64,000 bases of DNA from Rhodopseudomonas palustris (GTDB lineage Bacteria; Pseudomonadota; Alphaproteobacteria; Rhizobiales; Xanthobacteraceae). Both the position numbers and the translations under genes were made by a program. The stretch's first letter is position 1. Each line of letters opens with the position of its first letter. Below are positions 21,080 through 29,389 of the stretch, piece by piece. The stretch spans positions 62,001 to 126,000 of the forward strand of contig NZ_CP140155.1 of NCBI RefSeq assembly GCF_034479375.1, in the 5' to 3' direction. The notes under the pieces are model-generated. The model was given only the letters and a program-made list of their open reading frames with translations. It was not told where the DNA came from and did no database searches.

Positions 21080-21564
21080 GAAGGCGGCCTCCGCCGGTCG
21101 TCCAGCGGGAGGCCGAGGCCGGCACCGATCCGACGCTCCTCAGCGGCGATCGCCTCGTCATGCGGCTGGTCGAGGTCGAGGCAATGCACGTAGATCGCAC
21201 GCCCGTCTTCGCCGGCTGCGAGTGTCCCGGGCATCAGGCTGAGTTCGCCGCCGAGCGCCGCGCGCGGCGCGCCAGAAGGCAGCCGTACCAAGTACGCGAG
21301 CCAACCGGGCGAGAGCGGCATGCGCGGATCGAATGCGCGGCGCGCCACGTCGATGCCGCCACGCAGCGATCCGGCCAGGAATCCTGGGACAAGACCGACC
21401 AGCGTTATGAGCCGGACCCGGTGTGCCGCCGGCGGCAACAGGCGCAGGCTCAGCATCGTTGCCGCTGCCACGGTCAGCAACCCGACCGGCCACGCCGCCG
21501 GATCGTTCGAGGTGAGCGCCACCCAGAGTGCACCCAGGAGCACGAAGCGTTTGAGGGCAATCAT
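21076..21564 (-). CDS. mrpE: Cation/proton antiporter subunit E (MrpE)
   Basis: A 162-aa subunit, first gene of the operon. Two or three N-terminal membrane helices are followed by a cytoplasmic domain with ELSLMPGTLA and YVHCLDLD, both typical of MrpE. ATG 21564 is chosen because AGGGG lies 7 nt upstream and the length matches the family. Longer in-frame starts at 21588-21636 are possible. The promoter must lie in the 208-nt divergent gap shared with the DUF502 gene. Confidence 0.87.
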   Translation of the reverse strand: MIALKRFVLLGALWVALTSNDPAAWPVGLLTVAAATMLSLRLLPPAAHRVRLITLVGLVPGFLAGSLRGGIDVARRAFDPRMPLSPGWLAYLVRLPSGAPRAALGGELSLMPGTLAAGEDGRAIYVHCLDLDQPHDEAIAAEERRIGAGLGLPLDDRRRPPS

Positions 21565-21772
21565 GAGATTGCCCCTGAGAGCGATCATGTCAGTCACCAT
21601 GCGACATCGGGTCGCCGCCCCCATTGGGGGCGACACCCGGCCGTTTTGCGCCGAATGCCGTTATGCGAACGGGCCAAACGCACGGTTCCCTGGAAGGTTG
21701 CGCTTAGCAGATGTGGCAATGCGCCCGCTCCGGGGTCGTGGACGACCGACCGTGTCGGGCAAAGGAGTGCAG

Positions 21773-22486
21773 ATGTTTGAGAGTATTCGTCGCAACATTC
21801 TCACCGGCTTGCTGACGATTGTGCCCCTCTGGATTACGGTGTTCGTAATTGGGTTCGTCCTGGGGCAAATCACCCACCTGGGACGTCCGCTGGTGCTCGG
21901 ACTATCACGCGGTATTCAGCCCTACGCGCCCGATGCCGCCGACCTTCTCACGAGCGATTGGTTTCAGTCGCTGCTCGCGGTCGTCGTCGGCGGCGGATTG
22001 CTGTTTGCTGTTGGTGCGGCGACGAACGTCGTGGTCGGGTGCCGCTACATCCGGATGCTTGACCGCCTGATCAAGCGGGTGCCGCTGGTCAAGACGATCT
22101 ACGGGGCGTCCCGCACGCTGATCGACACCGTACAACGGGGCCCACAGGGAGGAAACGGCCAACGGGTCGTGCTCATTCCATTTCCGAACCCGGATATGCG
22201 GACTGTCGGTTTTGTCACGGCTGTGTTCGAGGCGATCGATACTGGCGAAGAGCTCGCAGCAGTCTATGTACCGACCGCGCCTAATCCGACATCTGGCTAT
22301 GTCGAGATCGTTCCGACCAAGCTATTGGTGTGGCTCGACTGGAGCGCCAACGATGCGATGGCCTTCATCGTCTCGGCCGGCACGATGACGCCGGGCGGAA
22401 TCCGGATGAATCCCGATGCTGCCGCGATCCCGACAGAGGACACGGCAGCCAACGACCCGGTCGTGGAGCCCGCAGTGCCTCGCTGA
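21773..22486 (+). CDS. DUF502-family membrane protein
   Basis: A 237-aa protein with two N-terminal membrane helices (LTGLLTIVPLWITVFVIG; LLAVVVGGGLLFAVGAATNV). The DUF502 signature follows: RVPLVKTIYGASRTLIDTV, VVLIPFPNPDMRTVGFVT and VYVPTAPNPTSGYVEIVP. Start ATG 21773 has AAAGGAG 6 nt upstream. The family has no firmly established bacterial function; plant relatives act in membrane trafficking. It is divergent from the Mrp operon and its C-terminal tail is acidic. Confidence 0.88.
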   Translation: MFESIRRNILTGLLTIVPLWITVFVIGFVLGQITHLGRPLVLGLSRGIQPYAPDAADLLTSDWFQSLLAVVVGGGLLFAVGAATNVVVGCRYIRMLDRLIKRVPLVKTIYGASRTLIDTVQRGPQGGNGQRVVLIPFPNPDMRTVGFVTAVFEAIDTGEELAAVYVPTAPNPTSGYVEIVPTKLLVWLDWSANDAMAFIVSAGTMTPGGIRMNPDAAAIPTEDTAANDPVVEPAVPR

Positions 22487-22620
22487 TCCCACCCAGGCTT
22501 TGGAGCCAACAAAAAGACAGCCTCTGCGGCGTCCTGACGCAACGCCCAGACCCGCGCCGTCGATGGTCGGGTGCCTGCTATACCTCGCATTCGAGAGATT
22601 CCATGATCGGAGCTCGGTCA

Positions 22621-23310
22621 ATGAAAGTCGCGGTGTTCAACACAAAGCCATATGATCGGCAGTTTCTGACCGCGGCCAATGCCAAGGATGGGGACAGGCA
22701 CGAACTGCATTTCCTTGAGCCGCGCCTGGGGCTGGATACGGCGCAATTGAGCGGCGATGCCGATGCGATCTGCGCGTTCGTCAACGACGGGCTCGACCGA
22801 TCCGTCCTGGATAGGTTGAAGGCCAACGGCGTCCGACTTGTAGCGTTGCGTTGCGCCGGCTTTAACAATGTGGACCTGATGGCCGCCCGCGATTCTCGGG
22901 ATCGCGGTGGGAGCACATGGTCGCGCTGATCCTTTCCCTCAACCGAAAGATCCATCGCGCCTACGCGCGGGTGCGCGAAGCCAATTTCGCTCTGGAAGGA
23001 TTGCTCGGGTTCGATCTCAAAGGACGGAGCATCGGAATCGTCGGGACCGGAAATATCGGTCAGTGCGTCGCCGGCATCATGGCGGGATTCGGTTGTCGCG
23101 TGCTGGGTTTTGATCCTCAACACAATCCCGCCTTCGAGGCGCACGGAGGATGCTATTTGGGCTTGGAGGAGTTGCTGTCGAAGTCCGACGTCATCACATT
23201 CATTGCCCGCCGACTCCGACTACTCATCACATGATCGATGAGACCTCAATCGCTGCGATGAAAGCCGGGCGTCATGCTGATCAATCCCGGACGCCCGCGG
23301 GGGCGTCCCC
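22621..23310 (+). pseudogene. Decayed D-lactate / 2-hydroxyacid dehydrogenase
   Basis: It starts like an intact LdhA-type enzyme (MKVAVFNTKPYDRQFL, LVALRCAGFNNVDL) with GGAG 8 nt upstream. A deletion of about 25 codons with frameshift then occurs near 22900. It resumes with EHMVALILSLNRKIHRAYAR and the NAD-binding IGIVGTGNIGQCVAGIM. Frameshifts again follow DVITF (near 23205) and AAMKAG (near 23270). Homology ends at VMLINPGR, so the substrate-binding and catalytic His part is lost. At least three lesions make it nonfunctional. Further plus-strand genes begin only after an AT-rich patch. Confidence 0.85.
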
Positions 23311-23333
23311 CGAGATACTCGATCACGATCGGC

Positions 23334-23480
23334 CCTGTCGCGAAGATATAAGTATTAGAATCTATAAGATCATGGAACGATGTAAGTAATAGTCTGTAAT
23401 TAGAGTAAGTAATACGTACATATGAAGTCAAAAATACGACTCGCGGCGGAGAATTCAAGTATTATTAAGTGAAGCGTGCG
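23334..23480. other. AT-rich intergenic patch with repeated AAGTAAT motifs
   Basis: Base composition drops sharply against high-GC surroundings. TAAGTAATAG and TAAGTAATAC occur about 25 nt apart, with related AAGTATTA strings near both ends. It sits between the decayed dehydrogenase and the polysaccharide operon and probably holds that operon's promoter. I could not fix a single -35/-10 pair with confidence. Confidence 0.5.
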
Positions 23481-23491
23481 ATCCATGATCC

Positions 23492-23875
23492 ATGGCAAGC
23501 TCGCAAGCACAAGTCGCCCAGGATGCGGAGTTCACGCGGCGACTAGCCAAGATCCGCGCCCGTTTCATTTCGAAACTCGACGACACGATCAGATCCATCG
23601 ACGACGCCTCCAAATCGATGTCGTGCGATCTGAAGGATTCGGCGGCCGTCGTCGCGCGGGCCTACCGACAAATTCACGATGTGTGCGGCATCGCATCGAC
23701 CGTCGGCCTGATCGCGGCCGGATTGTCGGCGCGCGCGCTCGACAGCCTTCTGGTCGATCCGTTTCGCGCGCAGCGCGGGCTGACCGATGACGAACTCACG
23801 CAGTTGAAGGATGGCCTCACTGCGCTCCGGAGCGCCGCGCTCGCCGACATTTCACATGAGACAGTTCAGGAGTGA
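23492..23875 (+). CDS. Stand-alone histidine phosphotransfer (Hpt) protein
   Basis: A 127-aa all-helical protein. The segment IHDVCGIASTVG fits the Hpt signature H-x-x-x-G-x-x-x-x-x-G, with the His as predicted phosphorylation site. It is the first gene of the polysaccharide operon and its stop overlaps the next gene (GTGA). It probably shuttles phosphate between the nearby hybrid kinase and response regulators; partner choice is inference. No strong ribosome site precedes ATG 23492. Confidence 0.6.
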   Translation: MASSQAQVAQDAEFTRRLAKIRARFISKLDDTIRSIDDASKSMSCDLKDSAAVVARAYRQIHDVCGIASTVGLIAAGLSARALDSLLVDPFRAQRGLTDDELTQLKDGLTALRSAALADISHETVQE

Positions 23876-25992
23876 GTAGTTTGATACGATCCTCTGTACG
23901 CATTCTGCTCGCCGCGGGTCTGACCGCGACCGTCCTCTCCTCGGCGAGATCCGAGCCGAAGCCCGTCCTCGCCAATCGTCCGACGGCGGCGCGCGCGCAA
24001 CCGCTGCCCCGCAATTTGGTGGCGGTCGTGCCCGAGGTGCGCGAAACGCCCGCCGATCCGCAATTGCTGAAGTCGGTTTCGGTCGGAGTGCTGTTCGCCA
24101 ATGTCGGCTATCCAAACGGCTTCCGGTTTTCCAATCTCGGCGGCCGCCGCGAGATCTACATTCCGGTGCCGCAAGGCATCGAACTGAGTCTCTCTGCCCT
24201 GAACCTGGTCTTCGACGACGTCAGCGCCCATGACGCGCGCCGCAGCCTCGAAGTTCTGGTCAACGATCGATCGGTGTCGGCCGTCGCGCTCGACGGCAAG
24301 AGCAGTGCCCGTACCGTCCATGTGCCGCTGCTCGGCGCGGTGGCGCGCGACGGCTTTCTCAAGTTGTCGTTTCTGTATTCCGGCGCCGCAACGCAGGATC
24401 GTTGCATCGACGTTCGTTATGTCGGCGACAGCCTGACGATGCGACCGGAATCCGCGGTGGAGTTCGAGCTCGGCGTGAGCGGTGCGCCGAGTATCACCGC
24501 GACCGCGGCGCTGATGCCACAGAATGTCGCCATCCTGCTGTCGAGCCCGCGCCCGCCGCCGGTGGATGTCGCGGCCGCGTTGACGCTGGCGCGGTCGCTC
24601 AGCGCCAACGGCCGGCAGATCAGCTTCTATCACGGCGTCGAAAACCTGCCGCCGCTGGTGAAGCCCGACGACCGTCGTCAATGGATACGCGGCCTGATCG
24701 TCGTGGGCGGCCTCGATCGCATGGTCGGACACATAGATGCACCACTACCGACCTTGGCCAGCGCTACCGCAACGGCCCCGATCGAAAATACGCTCGCCGC
24801 CGGCAGGATCGGCGCCATTCCGATGCTGATGCTGACCGACGCCGCTTCCGCGCGCGCCGGCCGCTTGATCGGAAATCCCTCTCTCGCGGCGTTGCGTGAC
24901 ACGCCGTCCGCCTCGGTCGGGCACGTCACGTCGCCGAACGGCCCGACCGAACGCGTCAGTTTCGATGAACTCGGCCTGGTGCCGGCGAAGGCGGAAGTGT
25001 TCGGCCGTGCCGATCTCGCCGTCACCATCACCAACCGCATGCTGGCGGGCGGCACAAGGCCATCCCGGATTCTGCTCGATGTGATGGTTGCGCCGGACGG
25101 CGCCGGCGAAAAGGCCGTCGTGAGCGCGTTCGTCAATGAGCGACTGATCTCGAGTTCGGTCGCTTCGATCGGCGAGCCGACTCGGCTCGATTTGTCGCTA
25201 CCCGAGGGCCTGGTCGGCGCGGTCGCGAACATTCGCGTGGTGGTCCAGCGTCGAAGCGCGCAGGGCGACTGCAGGTTCGAACCGCAAGGCTATCCGGCGG
25301 AAATCCTCGGCTCGAGTTCGGTGATCCTCTCGCCGACCGGCGCCGCCGCCCAGGACTTTTCCGACCTGTCGACGTTCTGGGCAAACGGCGTCGAAGTGCT
25401 GGTGCCCTCCACGACGGCGGTGAAGCCGCTCTCCGTTCTGCCTATGCTGGCGGATGTTCTGAACGGGCTGTCGCGCGAATCCGCGCCGATCGCCGTGCGA
25501 TATGTCGACGCTGGCGCTGCACCGGCGCCGACGGCGTCCTTTATCGCGGTCAGCAATCTGGCGCCGGTCGGCGCCGAGCAACGGGTCAGCTTCGATCGCG
25601 GCAGGGTGGCGATCGTCGATCGCTCCGGCCGAACGCGACTCGATGTCGGCGGATTCACCACCGGCGCAGTGGCCCAGATCGTGACCGCAGGGGAGTTTCC
25701 GGGACTCTGGATCAAGCCCCTCGGCGCCGACAGCGCGCTTCCCGTCGCGCCAGCCGTCGACCTCGATCGCGGCGATGTGGCGTTTCTCGACAAAACCGGC
25801 GTCGCCTTGGCGATGTCGACGGAGCGCGACACCTTGCTGCGGGTGTCCTATCCCGATCAGCGATCCTGGCTGAATTCGTTCTCGCGCTTCCGGTCCTGGA
25901 TCATCGGCGGGATCTGGGTTCTCGTCACGCTGGGCCTGTTGTTCATTCTGCAAAGAGTGTATCGGCGCCGCGCCCTCGCCGCGGACAAGTGA
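23872..25992 (+). CDS. BcsB-like periplasmic polysaccharide synthase subunit
   Basis: A 706-aa protein with a signal peptide (ILLAAGLTATVLSSARS), a long periplasmic beta-rich region and a single C-terminal helix (IIGGIWVLVTLGLLFILQ) followed by basic residues. This architecture and motifs such as LRVSYPDQRSWL match the BcsB family, which guides nascent polymer across the periplasm beside the synthase. Start GTG 23872 overlaps the Hpt stop with CAGGAG upstream. The glycosyltransferase follows 7 nt later. The polymer need not be cellulose. Confidence 0.8.
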   Translation: MSSLIRSSVRILLAAGLTATVLSSARSEPKPVLANRPTAARAQPLPRNLVAVVPEVRETPADPQLLKSVSVGVLFANVGYPNGFRFSNLGGRREIYIPVPQGIELSLSALNLVFDDVSAHDARRSLEVLVNDRSVSAVALDGKSSARTVHVPLLGAVARDGFLKLSFLYSGAATQDRCIDVRYVGDSLTMRPESAVEFELGVSGAPSITATAALMPQNVAILLSSPRPPPVDVAAALTLARSLSANGRQISFYHGVENLPPLVKPDDRRQWIRGLIVVGGLDRMVGHIDAPLPTLASATATAPIENTLAAGRIGAIPMLMLTDAASARAGRLIGNPSLAALRDTPSASVGHVTSPNGPTERVSFDELGLVPAKAEVFGRADLAVTITNRMLAGGTRPSRILLDVMVAPDGAGEKAVVSAFVNERLISSSVASIGEPTRLDLSLPEGLVGAVANIRVVVQRRSAQGDCRFEPQGYPAEILGSSSVILSPTGAAAQDFSDLSTFWANGVEVLVPSTTAVKPLSVLPMLADVLNGLSRESAPIAVRYVDAGAAPAPTASFIAVSNLAPVGAEQRVSFDRGRVAIVDRSGRTRLDVGGFTTGAVAQIVTAGEFPGLWIKPLGADSALPVAPAVDLDRGDVAFLDKTGVALAMSTERDTLLRVSYPDQRSWLNSFSRFRSWIIGGIWVLVTLGLLFILQRVYRRRALAADK

Positions 25993-25999
25993 GGGACGG

Positions 26000-27880
26000 A
26001 TGCAGCCGCTCTCGCCCTCGGATCTCGCCCTCGGTGACCTGCTTGTCGCCCGCCGCGTCCTCAGTCTGCAGCAACTCGACGAGGCAGTCGGCCTCGCCGA
26101 AGCGTGGCATGTCCGGCTCGGCGACGCGATCTTGTCACGTGCCTGGATCGAACCGGCCGTGTACTACCAGGCGGTCGCCTATCACTACGAACTGCCGTTC
26201 GTCGATCTGATCGGCGATGCTCCGGATCCGTCGCTGCTCGCCGCCGACGAGGCGGAGGTCTACGCCCGCCGGCTGACGATGCCGTGGCGGATCCGGGATG
26301 GCCGGATCGTGATCGCGACCGCGGAGCCTGGTCCCGACGTCGTCCTGTTCGCACGGCGGCGCTGGGGCAACGCGATCGAATTCGTCGTCGCCTCCAAATT
26401 CGACATCGTCTGGGCCGTGCAAACGGCCTTTGCCGATGCGCTGTCGCATCGCGCAGTGTACGACCTCGCCGAGCTCGATCCGGACATGTCCGCGCAACAG
26501 GTGTTCTCGCCGGCCCAGGTTCTGTTGGGATACCTCGTCGCGACTTGTCTCCTGGTCGGACTGGCGGTCGCCCCGATCGCGACGCTGATCGCGGTCAATC
26601 TGATCCTGAGCTTGTTCTATCTCGGCAATTTCCTGTTCAAGGGAATTCTGGTTTCGGTCGGAGGCGCCCGCTCGGTCGATCGCGACGAGGCCATCGCGAT
26701 CGCGGCGCGTGCGCTCAGCGACGACGAACTGCCGGTGTTCACGGTGCTGGTGCCGATGTATCGTGAGCCGAAAATGCTGCCGATGCTGGCGCGCTCGCTG
26801 CGCCAGCTCGATTATCCGCTCGGCAAGCTCGACATCAAATTGGTGCTGGAAGCCGACGATCACGAAACCATCGAGGTCGCCAGCACGCTGGGGCTCGAAG
26901 GCATTTTCGAAGTCATCCGGGTGCCGCCGTCCCATCCCCAGACCAAGCCGAAGGCTTGCAACTTCGCGCTGCAGTTCGCCCGCGGCGAATTCCTGGTGAT
27001 CTACGACGCCGAGGATCGGCCGGAGCCGGACCAACTCCGCAAGGTGGTGGCGACGTTCCGGCAGTCGCCGGCCAACACCGCGTGCCTGCAATGCCGGCTG
27101 AGTTACTTCAACGCCCGCGAAAACTGGCTGACGCGGATGTTCACGCTGGACTACGCGCTGTGGTTCGACCAGATGCTGCCCGGGCTGGAACGACTCAACG
27201 TTCCTATTCCGCTCGGCGGCACTTCCAATCATTTCAAGATCGACGTGTTGCGCGAGTTGCACGCTTGGGATCCCTTCAACGTCACCGAGGACGCCGATCT
27301 CGGCGTTCGCCTCACTCAAAAAGGCTATCGCGTCGGCGTGGTCGATTCGACCACCTTCGAGGAAGCGAGCTGCCACGCCGGCAATTGGATCAGACAACGC
27401 TCGCGCTGGATGAAGGGCTACATGCAGACCTTCCTGGTTCACACCAGGCGTCCGCTGCACCTGCTGTTGAGCATTGGTCCTCTCGGTTTTCTCGGCTTCG
27501 TCTTCTTCATCGGGGGCACCGTGCTCGCCGGGCTGATCAATCCGGTGTTTTGGTTGATGTTCGCGATCTGGCTGATCGGACTGACCAACGGTGTGGATCA
27601 GTTGTTTCCGGAGCCGCTGCTCTATCTCAGCCTGTTCAATCTGCTGGCCGGCAACGGCGCTTTCATCTTCCTCAATATGCTGGCGCCGATCCGAAGAGGG
27701 TGGCTCAATCTGATTCCCTACAGCCTCACGGCACTCGGCTATTGGATCCTGATCTCGATAGCGAGCTATCGCGGCCTCTGGCAATTACTGCGAAATCCGT
27801 TCTACTGGGAGAAGACCGACCACGGGGTGTCGAAGCACGTCGTCCGAGAATTGGCGCTCGGACGGGAGACGACGACATGA
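26000..27880 (+). CDS. Processive GT2 glycosyltransferase with N-terminal MshEN-like domain
   Basis: A 626-aa membrane synthase. Residues about 8-70 resemble the GspE N-terminal/MshEN domain (LGDLLVARRVLSLQQLDEAV, then RLGDAILSRAWIEP and ELPFVDLIG), known in MshE to bind c-di-GMP. Helices follow near 170-215, then the family-2 catalytic core with EADDHETIE, YDAEDRPEPDQ (DxD), TEDADLGVRL and QRSRWMKG (QxxRW), and four or more C-terminal helices. All processive-synthase motifs are intact. No PilZ domain is present, so the MshEN-like domain may be the nucleotide switch. The stop overlaps the next start (ATGA). Confidence 0.85.
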   Translation: MQPLSPSDLALGDLLVARRVLSLQQLDEAVGLAEAWHVRLGDAILSRAWIEPAVYYQAVAYHYELPFVDLIGDAPDPSLLAADEAEVYARRLTMPWRIRDGRIVIATAEPGPDVVLFARRRWGNAIEFVVASKFDIVWAVQTAFADALSHRAVYDLAELDPDMSAQQVFSPAQVLLGYLVATCLLVGLAVAPIATLIAVNLILSLFYLGNFLFKGILVSVGGARSVDRDEAIAIAARALSDDELPVFTVLVPMYREPKMLPMLARSLRQLDYPLGKLDIKLVLEADDHETIEVASTLGLEGIFEVIRVPPSHPQTKPKACNFALQFARGEFLVIYDAEDRPEPDQLRKVVATFRQSPANTACLQCRLSYFNARENWLTRMFTLDYALWFDQMLPGLERLNVPIPLGGTSNHFKIDVLRELHAWDPFNVTEDADLGVRLTQKGYRVGVVDSTTFEEASCHAGNWIRQRSRWMKGYMQTFLVHTRRPLHLLLSIGPLGFLGFVFFIGGTVLAGLINPVFWLMFAIWLIGLTNGVDQLFPEPLLYLSLFNLLAGNGAFIFLNMLAPIRRGWLNLIPYSLTALGYWILISIASYRGLWQLLRNPFYWEKTDHGVSKHVVRELALGRETTT

Positions 27881-29343
27881 GGCGGGCTCTCCCGGTTCTG
27901 TCGATTGCACTGCCGACATTCGTCACCGTGCTGCTGATGGCGAAGATGGCCGCGACTGCGGGTCTGGTGCCGGAGGATGCGATCACGCTGTGGTCGAATG
28001 CGATCACTGCGAGCGACAGCCAGATGCCGATCGGGCGGGTGCTGGCGGCCTATCCGACCATCCCGTTCCTCGCCACGACGTTGCTGGAGTCCGTCAGCCC
28101 GATCGGCATATCGGCGCCGGTGTTGCTGACCGCCTGCGTGTTGGCGGCGTTGGCGAGCGTCTGGCTCGTTTCCTTTCGCCGCGCCGGACTTCCGCTGCTG
28201 GCAGCCTTGACGGCGACGGTGCTTCTCGCTTTGCATCCCGCGCTGCTACGGGCGGCAATCGCCGGCCCCGCCGAGATCATGCTCGCTGGATTTCTATATC
28301 TGTTGAGCCGCTCCCTCTACGACATCCGCGCTCGCAGCGCCGCACCGGAAGTGATGGCTGTCGCGCTCGCGATGCTCGGACTGACGTTCACCCACCCGAT
28401 GGGCGCCGCATTGGCTTGCGCCGCGGTTCCGCTGCTGGTGTTCGCGCTCAGGCCGGAATTACTGGCGGGATCGGTCATCAACCTGATTGTCGCGTTGGTG
28501 TTTCCGACGCTGTTCTGCGTCGTGGCTTTCACCTACATGTCGTGGGTCTTTCCTGGAAGCGGCTGGAGTTTTCTGGTCGCTCCGTCCGAAGGTCTGGCGG
28601 CCTGGACCGTCGGCTTCTCCCGATTGTTCGGCCGTGGCTTGAGCGGCTCGCTGGCAATCGACGCGGGGATCGCAGTCGCGGTGGCGCTGCTTCTGGCGGC
28701 GCCCGTCGTTCCGGTCGCGATCGGCTGGATCTTGCGGCGGCGACCGCTGGTCGGACCGCCCGTGGTGATCATTGTGATGACGATGGCGGCGGCCGGCATT
28801 GCGGTTGTCACCGGCCTGTTCGGTGATCCGGCCGCACTGGCCGTGATGCCGCCGATTCTGGCCGCCGTCATCATGGTGCGCGTGCCCGTGGTCCGTGAGC
28901 GACTAGCCTTCGCGGTTGCGTTGCTGGTCGTGGGATGGATCGGAGGCATCGCTGGTCTGGTGATCCTGGATCCGCGAGGCGCCATCAACGTCAGCGTCGC
29001 AATGGACGGCGGGCGCATGGATACGGAGCGGGCCGCCGCCATCAACCTCGGCAACGCGACGATCGGGCGGGACGGCATTCTGGTCGACACCTTCAGCGCT
29101 CCGGCCGTGGTGTTGGGCCGCGGCCGCGCAAAGGGACTGCTTTCCCCTTCCGACGATGCGTTCACCTTCGGGGTGCGTTTCTCCAGAATCGAGGCGCCGT
29201 TCATCGCCGTGCCGGATCCGCTGGTAGGAGCCGGTGTGCAGGACCGCCTCAACAAGGCGTTTCCGACACTCTACTGGCGCGGCGCGCCCGGCTATCGCGT
29301 GGTCTACCAGAATGCGAACTGGAGATTGTTCGCACGCGACTGA
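27877..29343 (+). CDS. Polytopic membrane protein of the polysaccharide operon
   Basis: A 488-aa protein with about ten hydrophobic helices and a soluble C-terminal ~90 residues. Its layout resembles GT-C or O-antigen-ligase-like membrane enzymes, but I recognise no defining motif, so no activity is claimed. ATGA overlap with the glycosyltransferase implies coupled production and perhaps a shared complex. TFTHPMGAALACAA and the outward-facing tail (about 400-488) are the least hydrophobic parts. Confidence 0.75.
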   Translation: MRRALPVLSIALPTFVTVLLMAKMAATAGLVPEDAITLWSNAITASDSQMPIGRVLAAYPTIPFLATTLLESVSPIGISAPVLLTACVLAALASVWLVSFRRAGLPLLAALTATVLLALHPALLRAAIAGPAEIMLAGFLYLLSRSLYDIRARSAAPEVMAVALAMLGLTFTHPMGAALACAAVPLLVFALRPELLAGSVINLIVALVFPTLFCVVAFTYMSWVFPGSGWSFLVAPSEGLAAWTVGFSRLFGRGLSGSLAIDAGIAVAVALLLAAPVVPVAIGWILRRRPLVGPPVVIIVMTMAAAGIAVVTGLFGDPAALAVMPPILAAVIMVRVPVVRERLAFAVALLVVGWIGGIAGLVILDPRGAINVSVAMDGGRMDTERAAAINLGNATIGRDGILVDTFSAPAVVLGRGRAKGLLSPSDDAFTFGVRFSRIEAPFIAVPDPLVGAGVQDRLNKAFPTLYWRGAPGYRVVYQNANWRLFARD

Positions 29344-29389
29344 TGCGGCCCGGAGTTACCTCGCTCCGGACAAACAGGGGACACTCTGC

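Noticed and set aside
14583..21564. NADH dehydrogenase (complex I) or hydrogenase-4 operon
   Set aside because: NuoL/M/N-like subunits occur, but no hydrophilic NADH, Fe-S or NiFe subunit is encoded, whereas MrpB, C, E, F and G are all present.
23872..27880. Canonical cellulose synthase operon (bcsAB)
   Set aside because: The synthase lacks PilZ and carries an extra N-terminal domain; BcsC, BcsZ and BcsQ-type genes are absent, so the polymer should not be named cellulose.
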